A stretch of DNA of 10,717 nucleotides from Chromatiales bacterium (lineage in GTDB: Bacteria; Pseudomonadota; Gammaproteobacteria; CAMYNG01), in assembly GCA_027021685.1 (NCBI GenBank), contig JALUTW010000241.1, positions 1 through 10,717 of the forward strand, in the 5' to 3' direction. Position numbers and translations under genes: made by a program. The notes under the pieces are model-generated. The model did no database searches, was not told where the DNA came from, and saw only the letters and a list, made by a program, of their open reading frames with translations. Each line of letters opens with the position of its first letter. Positions within the stretch are counted from its first letter, which is position 1. Shown here piece by piece: positions 5,231-10,717 of the stretch.

Positions 5231-7030
5231 ATGCAGCAACGAGACTGGATCGACGCCGGCATCGGCACCCTGGACGCCCTGTTCCGCGAGCGGGTGCGCC
5301 GCACGCCCGACCGCATCGCCTACCGCCATTACGACTCCAGGGCCAAGGCCTGGCGCGACCTCACCTGGGCCGAAATGGGCGAACGCGTGGCCCGCTGGCA
5401 GGCCGTGCTGCGCGAGGAAGGGCTGCAACCCGGCGACCGGGTGGCCCTGCAGATCAGGAACGGCCCCCACTGGGTGGCCTTCGAGCAGGCGGCGCTGGGC
5501 CTGGGGCTGGTGGTGGTGCCGCTCTACTGCGAGGACCGGCCCGACAACGTCACCTACATCCTGCAGGACGCCGGGGTCAAGGTGCTGTTGGTGGACACCG
5601 CCGCGCGCTGGGGCCGGCTGGCCGGGCAGGGCGAGGCGCTGGAGGGGCTCAGGCGCGTGTTCGTGCTCCAGGCGGACAAGGGCGGCATGGACGATGACGA
5701 CGGGCGCCTGGCGGCGGTGCCGGATCGCCTGCCCGCCGAGGCCCCGCCCCTGCGCGAGCGCGGCGGCGACGCCGGCGCCCTGGCCACCATCGTCTACACC
5801 TCGGGCACCACCGGCCGGCCCAAGGGGGTGATGCTGTCGCACCGCAACATCCTGTCGGTGGCCGACGCCTCCATCCGCGCCCTGCCCGTGACCGGCGACG
5901 ACGTGGCCCTGTCTTTCCTGCCAATCTCCCACACCTTCGAGCGCACCACCGGTTATTACATCCCCATGATGCTGGGCATGACCGTGGTCTATGCGCGCTC
6001 GGTGCAGCAGCTGGCCGAGGACATCGCCACCCAGCGGCCCACCGCCCTGGTCTCGGTGCCGCGCATCTTCGAGCGCATCTACGAACGCCTGCAGCAGCAG
6101 CTCGCCCGGGGACCCGCCATCCGCCGCCTCCTGTTCAACCTGGCGGTGGCCGTGGGCTGGCGCCGCTTCCGCCACCGCCAGGGCCTGGCCGGCTGGCATC
6201 CGGCGCTGGTGCTGTGGCCGCTGCTGCACCGGCTGGTGGCGGCGAAGATACACGCCCGCCTGGGCGGCCGCCTGCGGCTGGCGGTCTCCGGCGGCGCGGC
6301 CCTGCCGCTGCCGGTAGCCCGCGTGTTCCTCGGCCTGGGCGTGAACCTCATCCAGGGCTACGGTCTCACCGAGACCAGTCCCGTCATCTCCACCAACCGC
6401 CTGGACGACAACGACCCGGCCTCGGTGGGCCGGCCGCTGGACGGCATCGAGATCAGGACCGACCCGGAGAGCGGCGAGCTGCTGGTGAAGGGCCCCGGCG
6501 TCATGCTGGGCTACTGGAACAACCACCGCGCCACCGCCGAGATGATCGACCCCGAGGGGTGGCTGCACACCGGCGACAAGGCCGAGATCCGCGACGGGCG
6601 CATCTACATCACCGGCCGCATCAAGGACATCCTGGTCCTGTCCAACGGCGAGAAGATCCCGCCGGTGGACATGGAGGCCGCCATCACCCTGGATCCCCTG
6701 TTCGAGCAGGCGGTGGTGGTGGGCGAGGGCCGGCCCTACCTGGGCGCGCTGGTGGTGCTCAACGCCGACCACTGGTTCGGCCTGGCCCAGGAGCACGGCC
6801 TGGACCCGTTCGACGAGGAGGCGCTCAGACACCCGCGCCTGCTCAAGACCCTCACCGCGCGCGTGGCCGACTGCCTGCACGACTTCCCCGGCTACGCCAA
6901 GATCCGCCGCGTGGCGCCGCTGCTGCAGCCGTGGACCATCGACAACGGCATGCTCACGCCCACCCTCAAGGTCAAGCGCCACAAGGTCATGGAGGCCCAC
7001 GCCGCGCTGGTGGAGGCCCTCTACACCTGA
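5231..7030 (+). CDS. Long-chain acyl-CoA synthetase (AMP-forming)
   Basis: This 599-residue member of the adenylate-forming ANL superfamily most resembles long-chain fatty acid-CoA ligases. These activate fatty acids with ATP to an acyl-adenylate and transfer them to CoA, usually at the inner face of the membrane. The ATP-binding loop is YTSGTTGRPKG at 189-199. PISHTFERTTGYY (231-243) and SGGAALP (353-359) follow. The adenine motif QGYGLTETSP is at 375-384, GWLHTGD at 443-449, and the hinge GRIKDILVLSNGEKIPP at 462-478. The C-terminal lid holds the likely catalytic lysine in TPTLKVKR (Lys580 or Lys582). It is complete, with no frameshift. The start at 5231 is supported by AGGAA ten bases upstream and by promoter position. 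Chain-length preference cannot be read from sequence, so no fadD symbol is assigned. Confidence 0.92.
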   Translation: MQQRDWIDAGIGTLDALFRERVRRTPDRIAYRHYDSRAKAWRDLTWAEMGERVARWQAVLREEGLQPGDRVALQIRNGPHWVAFEQAALGLGLVVVPLYCEDRPDNVTYILQDAGVKVLLVDTAARWGRLAGQGEALEGLRRVFVLQADKGGMDDDDGRLAAVPDRLPAEAPPLRERGGDAGALATIVYTSGTTGRPKGVMLSHRNILSVADASIRALPVTGDDVALSFLPISHTFERTTGYYIPMMLGMTVVYARSVQQLAEDIATQRPTALVSVPRIFERIYERLQQQLARGPAIRRLLFNLAVAVGWRRFRHRQGLAGWHPALVLWPLLHRLVAAKIHARLGGRLRLAVSGGAALPLPVARVFLGLGVNLIQGYGLTETSPVISTNRLDDNDPASVGRPLDGIEIRTDPESGELLVKGPGVMLGYWNNHRATAEMIDPEGWLHTGDKAEIRDGRIYITGRIKDILVLSNGEKIPPVDMEAAITLDPLFEQAVVVGEGRPYLGALVVLNADHWFGLAQEHGLDPFDEEALRHPRLLKTLTARVADCLHDFPGYAKIRRVAPLLQPWTIDNGMLTPTLKVKRHKVMEAHAALVEALYT

Positions 7031-7043
7031 GCCTCCCGGGGGC

Positions 7044-7074
7044 TTGACACGCGGGGCGCGGGCGCCGCTAAACT
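7044..7074 (+). promoter_or_regulatory. tRNA-Gly promoter
   Basis: TTGACA (7044-7049) is a perfect -35. TAAACT (7069-7074) is a four-of-six -10 at 19-bp spacing. The predicted start near 7081 is five bases before the mature tRNA, and the intervening bases (GTCAC) run into the GC-rich tRNA 5' end. The 19-bp spacer is longer than optimal. Confidence 0.6.
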
Positions 7075-7085
7075 TGTAGCGTCAC

Positions 7086-7160
7086 GCGGGCGTCGTATAA
7101 CGGCTATTACCCGAGCTTCCCAAGCTCGTGACGTGGGTTCGACTCCCATCGCCCGCTCCA
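7086..7160 (+). tRNA. tRNA-Gly, anticodon CCC
   Basis: The 75-base cloverleaf includes an encoded CCA (7158-7160). The acceptor stem GCGGGCG (7086-7092) pairs perfectly with CGCCCGC (7150-7156), followed by discriminator T7157. The anticodon arm is CGAGC, loop TTCCCAA, GCTCG, with anticodon CCC at 7119-7121 reading GGG. The T arm is GTGGG-TTCGACT-CCCAT. The D arm resembles that of the E. coli tRNA-Gly(UCC), while the anticodon arm resembles E. coli tRNA-Gly(CCC). Confidence 0.97.
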
Positions 7161-7172
7161 GTCCCTCCGGTG

Positions 7173-7188
7173 CACCGGCCGTCCGGTG
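7173..7188 (+). other. Stem-loop between the tRNA and asmA
   Basis: CACCGG and CCGGTG form a perfect 6-bp stem around a CCGT loop, 12 bases after the tRNA 3' end. No T run follows. The first arm overlaps a 12-bp palindrome, CCGGTGCACCGG (7167-7178), so two alternative folds compete. It could separate tRNA from mRNA processing or attenuate readthrough into asmA. Confidence 0.4.
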
Positions 7189-7222
7189 TCCCGCCAACCG
7201 GGACCCGCCTGCAGGACGCAAT

Positions 7223-9301
7223 GTGAAACGGCCCCTCAAGTACACCCTCTGGATCCTCGCCCTGCTGCTCCTGCTGGCCGCCGCCGCGCCGGTGCTGGTG
7301 GTCACCCTGGTCGATGCCAACCGCTTCAAGCCCCTCATCGTCGAGGCGGTGGCGGAGCACACCGGCCGCCGCCTGGAGCTGCCCGGCGACCTGGCCTGGT
7401 CCCTGTCGCCCGCCCTGCGCCTGCGCCTGGAGCTGGGCGCCCTGCGCCTGGCCCAGCCGGCGGGCTTCGGCACCGGCCCCTTCCTGGAGAGCCGCCGCGC
7501 GGCGGTGGCGGTGGACCTGCTGCCCCTGCTCTCCCGCACCCTGAGCGGCCGCCTGGAACTGGACGGCCTCAGGCTGCACCTGGCCCGCGACCGCGGCGGC
7601 CGCGCCAACTGGGCCGACCTGCTGCCGCGGACCCAGGCCACCCCGCCGGCGGCGGCACCGGCGCCCCGGACACCGGTGCCGGCAAAGGAGACGGGCTGGC
7701 GCCTGGCCCTGTCCGGGCTGGCGGTACGCGACGCCGCCGTGAGCTGGACCGATGCCGCCAGCGGCCGGCGGCTGGAGTTCTCCCGGGTGGCACTGGAGAC
7801 GGGCGCCGTCGTCCCCGGCCGGCCGGTCCCGGTGAAACTGGCCTTCACCTTCAGCCGGAAGGACCCGGCCCTGGAGGTCCGGGTGCAGGCCGGCGCCCGC
7901 CTCGTCCCCGGCCCGGACTCCGTGGAGATCGCCGGTCTCGACGCCCGGGCGGAGTTCTCGGGCAACGCCCTGCCCGCCGCCCGGCCGGTGCCGGTGGACC
8001 TGACCCTCCAGCGCCTGGCCCTGGGCGGCGACGGGCTCAGGCTGGAGGGGCTCGCGGCCACCGCCGCCGGGGTGGAACTGGCCGCGTCGGCCCGGGGCGA
8101 TGCCGGCGGGCAGATCACCGGGCGCCTGGAGGTCCGCCCCTTCGATCCCCGCGCGGTCATGGACAGGCTGGGCCTGCCGGCCCCCGCCACCGCCGATCCC
8201 AAGGCCCTGCGCCGCGCCTCCCTCGCCACCGGCTTCGCCGCCGGCGGCGGCGCCTGGTCGCTGGAGGACCTGGACCTGGCCCTGGACGACAGCCGCCTGC
8301 GAGGCAGGGCGTGGGCCGGGAGCAAGGGTCCCCTGCACTTCCAACTCACCCTGGACACCCTGGACCTGGACCGCTACCTGCCGCCGCCGGCCCCCGAAGG
8401 CCCGCCCGGTGGGGGCCGGGGGAGCGGGAAACCCGCCGCTCCCGTGCCCGCCCTGCCCACCGCGGAGGCCCGCGGCACCCTGCGCGCGGGCCGTCTCGAG
8501 GTCGCGGGCCTCAGGCTCACGAAGCTGGAAGCGGGCCTGCGCCTGGCCGGCCGGCGCCTGGCCGTCTCGCCCCTGAACGCGACCCTCTACGGCGGGCGCC
8601 ACCGCGGCCGCGCCGCGCTGGCCGCCGACGGCCACCGGCTCGGGATGGAGCTGAACAGCGCCCTCGAGGGCGTGGACCTGGGGCCCCTGCTCACCGACCT
8701 CACCGGGGAACAACAGCCCCCGCTCACCGGCCGCGGCGACGTGAGGCTGGCGCTGGCCGCCAACGCCCGTGACCGTGGTGCCCTGGTGCAGGCCCTCAAC
8801 GGCACGGTCTCCCTCGCGCTGGCCGACGGCGACCTTGCCATGCTCGATGCCGACGCCGTCGCCCGCTACGTCAAGGCCAAACTCAAGGGGCAGCCCCTGC
8901 CGCCGAAGGAGACCCTGGTGCGCCGCTCCCGCTACGACCGCCTCACCGCCACCGCCGCGATCAAAAACGGCGTCGCCCGCAACGACGACCTGCTGGCCGT
9001 CTCCCCCAACGCCCGCATCAGCGGCCGCGGCACCGTGAACCTGCCCGCCGAGACCCTGGACTACACCCTCACCATCACCTACGGCACCGCCGCCCACAAG
9101 GAGCTGGAGGGACTGCCGGTGCCGGTGCGCGTGCACGGGCCGTGGGCCGGGCCGCGGGTGCGGGTGGACCTGGAGGCGGTGGTCAAGGCCTGGACCAGGC
9201 GCGAGGCCAGGCGCAAGCTGACCCCCAGGGTGGAGAAGAAAAAGCGCGAACTCGAGGAAAAACTCAAGCGCAAGCTGGAAGACCTGCTCCGCAAACGCTG
9301 A
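7223..9301 (+). CDS. AsmA family protein
   Basis: This 692-residue protein belongs to the AsmA-like family: inner-membrane-anchored periplasmic proteins with long beta-sheet grooves, implicated in outer-membrane assembly and in phospholipid transport between membranes. One N-terminal transmembrane helix (about residues 9-30, Leu/Ala/Val rich after MKRPLKYT) is followed by the typical DANRFKPLIVEAVAEHTGRRLEL start of the AsmA domain. The C-terminal AsmA_2-like part contains LVQALNGTVSLALADGDLAMLDADA and RISGRGTVNLPAETLDYTLTITY. The last 30 or so residues are highly charged (KKKRELEEKLKRKLEDLLRKR), probably helical. The start is GTG at 7223, with AGGA at 7213-7216 six bases upstream. A longer frame would run back into the tRNA. 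The overlapping ATG at 7221 is read ATG-TGA and encodes nothing. The stop overlaps mutY as TGATG. Confidence 0.88.
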   Translation: MKRPLKYTLWILALLLLLAAAAPVLVVTLVDANRFKPLIVEAVAEHTGRRLELPGDLAWSLSPALRLRLELGALRLAQPAGFGTGPFLESRRAAVAVDLLPLLSRTLSGRLELDGLRLHLARDRGGRANWADLLPRTQATPPAAAPAPRTPVPAKETGWRLALSGLAVRDAAVSWTDAASGRRLEFSRVALETGAVVPGRPVPVKLAFTFSRKDPALEVRVQAGARLVPGPDSVEIAGLDARAEFSGNALPAARPVPVDLTLQRLALGGDGLRLEGLAATAAGVELAASARGDAGGQITGRLEVRPFDPRAVMDRLGLPAPATADPKALRRASLATGFAAGGGAWSLEDLDLALDDSRLRGRAWAGSKGPLHFQLTLDTLDLDRYLPPPAPEGPPGGGRGSGKPAAPVPALPTAEARGTLRAGRLEVAGLRLTKLEAGLRLAGRRLAVSPLNATLYGGRHRGRAALAADGHRLGMELNSALEGVDLGPLLTDLTGEQQPPLTGRGDVRLALAANARDRGALVQALNGTVSLALADGDLAMLDADAVARYVKAKLKGQPLPPKETLVRRSRYDRLTATAAIKNGVARNDDLLAVSPNARISGRGTVNLPAETLDYTLTITYGTAAHKELEGLPVPVRVHGPWAGPRVRVDLEAVVKAWTRREARRKLTPRVEKKKRELEEKLKRKLEDLLRKR

Positions 9302-10374
9302 TGCCCGCCCGCCCCGAAACCGCCCCCGAACCCCGCTGGCTCGCCCGCCGCCTCCTGGCGTGGCATGCCCGCCACGGCCGCCACGACCTGCCGTGGCAGA
9401 AGAACCGCACCCTGTACCGGGTGTGGGTGGCCGAGATCATGCTCCAGCAGACCCAGGTGGCCACCGTCATCCCCTACTACCGCCGCTTCCTGCGCGCCTT
9501 TCCCAGCCTGCGCCGCCTGGCCGACGCCTCCCTCGACGCGGTGCTGGAACAGTGGACGGGCCTGGGCTACTACGCCCGCGCCCGCAACCTGCACCGCGCC
9601 GCGCGCCTGGTGCGCGACGGACTGGGCGGGCGCCTGCCGCGGGACCTGGACGGCCTCATGAAGCTGCCCGGCATCGGCCGCTCCACCGCCGGCGCCATCC
9701 TCGCCCAGGTCCTGGACCGGCCCCACCCCATCCTCGACGGCAACGTCAAGCGGGTGCTCGCGCGCTGCTTCACGGTGGACGGCTGGCCCGGCGAGCCCGC
9801 GGTGGAGGCCCGCCTGTGGGAGCTCTCCACCGCCTGCACCCCGGCCACAAGGTGCGCCGACTACACCCAGGCCATCATGGACCTGGGGGCCACCGTCTGC
9901 ACCAGTCGCAACCCCGCCTGCGGCCGCTGCCCCCTGGCCCCCCGCTGCCTCGCCCGGGCCAGCGGCGAGCCCACCGCCTGGCCCGCACCCCGGCCCGGCC
10001 GCACCCGGCCCCGCCGCCGCCACACCCTGCTCGTGCTGCGCGATGCCCGCGGCCGGGTCCTGCTCCAGCGCCGGCCCCCGGCCGGGATCTGGGGCGGGCT
10101 CTGGACCCTGCCCCTGTGCCCGGACCGGGCCGATCCCGCCCGCTGGTGCCGCGACGAGCTGGCCCTGGCCATCCGGCCCGGCCGCCGCGGCCCCCTCATC
10201 CGCCACGAACTCACCCACTTCCGGCTGGAACTGGAACCCCTGTACGCGGAGCTGGCCCCGAACCGGGGCGGCACCCGCGAGGGCCCGGAACTGCGCTGGC
10301 ACGTCCCCGGCAGCCGCCCCCCCGGCGGGCTGCCCGCCCCCGTGCGCCGCCTGCTCGATACCCTCACCGCCTGA
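9301..10374 (+). CDS. mutY: Adenine DNA glycosylase MutY
   Basis: MutY removes adenine misincorporated opposite 8-oxoguanine, preventing G:C to T:A mutations. The 357-residue protein (E. coli 350) is complete. It has DLPWQ at 29-33, catalytic Glu45 in VAEIMLQQTQV, the helix-hairpin-helix LMKLPGIGRSTAGAIL (119-134) and catalytic Asp146 in PILDGNVKR. The [4Fe-4S] cluster is C200-x6-C207-x2-C210-x5-C216. A Nudix-like C-terminal domain for 8-oxoG recognition begins near residue 240. Its recognition loop reads ELTHF (Thr305, His306) where E. coli has Phe-Ser-His. The ATG overlaps the asmA stop (TGATG) and lacks an obvious Shine-Dalgarno, pointing to termination-reinitiation coupling. The frame stays open upstream, but the residues it would add are just asmA in another frame. 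Confidence 0.96.
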   Translation: MPARPETAPEPRWLARRLLAWHARHGRHDLPWQKNRTLYRVWVAEIMLQQTQVATVIPYYRRFLRAFPSLRRLADASLDAVLEQWTGLGYYARARNLHRAARLVRDGLGGRLPRDLDGLMKLPGIGRSTAGAILAQVLDRPHPILDGNVKRVLARCFTVDGWPGEPAVEARLWELSTACTPATRCADYTQAIMDLGATVCTSRNPACGRCPLAPRCLARASGEPTAWPAPRPGRTRPRRRHTLLVLRDARGRVLLQRRPPAGIWGGLWTLPLCPDRADPARWCRDELALAIRPGRRGPLIRHELTHFRLELEPLYAELAPNRGGTREGPELRWHVPGSRPPGGLPAPVRRLLDTLTA

Positions 10375-10378
10375 GCGT

Positions 10379-10407
10379 TTGAAACACGCGGCGCCAGCCT
10401 CTAAGCT
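10379..10407 (+). promoter_or_regulatory. Predicted yggX promoter
   Basis: TTGAAA (10379-10384, five of six) and TAAGCT (10402-10407, three of six) are separated by 17 bp in the 77-bp mutY-yggX gap. The predicted start is near 10414. yggX can therefore be expressed apart from mutY. No SoxS-type site was identified. Confidence 0.45.
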
Positions 10408-10416
10408 ACGCCTCCC

Positions 10417-10432
10417 GCCGGCAGCCGCCGGC
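10417..10432 (+). other. Stem-loop in the yggX leader
   Basis: GCCGGC, loop AGCC and GCCGGC form a 6-bp all-GC stem close to the predicted 5' end of the yggX mRNA. It ends seven bases before the Shine-Dalgarno AGGAGGT (10439-10445). It could stabilise the message or limit ribosome access. In such GC-rich DNA it could also be chance. Confidence 0.3.
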
Positions 10433-10451
10433 CGCAGCAGGAGGTCCGTCC

Positions 10452-10717
10452 ATGAGCCGAGTGGTCAAATGCGTCAAGCTGGGCAGGGAGGCCGAAGGCC
10501 TCGACAAGCCCCCCTACCCGGGCGAGCTGGGCCAGCGCATCTTCGAGAACGTTTCCAAGGAGGCCTGGCAGATGTGGATCCGGCACCAGACCATCCTCAT
10601 GAACGAGTACCGGCTGTCCCCCATCGACCCCCAGCACCGCAAGTTCCTGGAAGAACAGATGGAAAAGTTCTTCTTCGGCGAGGGCGCCGAGACCCCCGAG
10701 GGCTTCACCCCGCCCGG
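10452..10717 (+). CDS. yggX: Fe(2+)-trafficking protein YggX, 3'-truncated
   Basis: The 88 visible residues match YggX, a small cytoplasmic protein linked to Fe(II) handling and protection of Fe-S clusters from superoxide (E. coli protein 91 residues). Only the last few residues and the stop are cut off. The family pattern is complete: MSRVVKCVKLGREAEGLD with the conserved Cys7, then PPYPGELGQRIFENVSKEAWQMW, HQTILMNEYRLSPIDPQHRKFLEEQMEKFFF and GFTPP. The ATG is fixed by AGGAGGT (10439-10445) six bases upstream, the strongest ribosome-binding site in the window. mutY-yggX adjacency is also found in E. coli and links two functions concerned with oxidative damage. Confidence 0.96.
   Translation, partial: MSRVVKCVKLGREAEGLDKPPYPGELGQRIFENVSKEAWQMWIRHQTILMNEYRLSPIDPQHRKFLEEQMEKFFFGEGAETPEGFTPP

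Noticed and set aside
5186..7000. Open frame of about 600 codons antisense to the acyl-CoA synthetase gene
   Set aside because: It has biased, low-complexity composition (His, Gly, Gln, Ala rich) and no family motifs. It mirrors the coding frame of a very GC-rich gene in which stop codons are rare.
7167..7178. Palindrome CCGGTGCACCGG after the tRNA as an integration attachment site
   Set aside because: Twelve-base palindromes of C and G are easily met at this base composition. No integrase, no tRNA 3'-end duplication and no foreign-looking DNA follows; asmA comes directly after.
7082..9136. Open frame of about 680 codons antisense to asmA
   Set aside because: It has Gly/Ala/Gln-rich shadow composition, runs through the tRNA, and has no recognisable domain or ribosome-binding site. 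The plus-strand AsmA has membrane-helix and family signatures.
9079..10302. Open frame of about 400 codons antisense to mutY
   Set aside because: It has composition typical of an antisense shadow. The sense frame has an intact catalytic Asp, Glu and four cluster cysteines.

Overview
The window is a gene-dense chromosomal segment with very high GC (well over 70% by eye). It carries housekeeping genes and shows no mobile-element, phage or CRISPR signature. Gene content and order suggest a gammaproteobacterium: a ThiS-ThiG-TrmB block in the same neighbourhood as hemW, MutY directly followed by YggX, a Mak-type fructokinase and a Rof-type Rho inhibitor. The high GC would fit the Chromatiales/Ectothiorhodospiraceae, but that placement is inference.

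Left part (1-2829), plus strand. The 3' end of hemW (heme chaperone) is followed by a compact three-gene unit. It holds a Rof-like Rho-binding antiterminator, a cupin protein joined to it by an ATGA overlap, and a ROK-family sugar kinase closely resembling E. coli Mak. A strong GC-rich stem-loop without a U-tract lies just after the kinase. The next spacer holds a perfect TGTGA-N6-TCACA CRP/Vfr-type operator in front of a gene for a single-domain PilZ protein, a predicted c-di-GMP receptor.

Middle (2830-5230). The PilZ gene converges on, and overlaps by 23 bp, the end of trmB. trmB, thiG and thiS all run on the minus strand in the transcription order thiS-thiG-trmB: thiamine thiazole synthesis plus tRNA m7G46 modification. 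thiS is divergent from a long-chain acyl-CoA synthetase gene. The two predicted promoters overlap back to back in about 45 bp, and the predicted thiS transcript starts at its ATG.

Right part (5231-10717), plus strand. After the acyl-CoA synthetase, a TTGACA-type promoter drives a tRNA-Gly (anticodon CCC). Only 62 bp after the tRNA comes an asmA-like envelope gene, overlapping mutY (A/G mismatch adenine glycosylase) by TGATG. The window ends inside yggX (Fe(II) trafficking and oxidative protection of Fe-S proteins), which has its own promoter and a very good Shine-Dalgarno. MutY is an Fe-S enzyme repairing oxidised-guanine mispairs, so mutY-yggX makes sense as an oxidative-damage pair.

No wholly new multi-gene system is evident. 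The observations most worth following are regulatory: the CRP-type site before the PilZ gene, the possibly leaderless thiS promoter overlapping the acyl-CoA synthetase promoter, the structured thiS-thiG spacer, recurrent U-tract-less hairpins after genes in a locus that also encodes a Rho inhibitor, and a small tandem repeat that forms the 3' end of the cupin gene. No gene-free stretch exceeds 200 bases.
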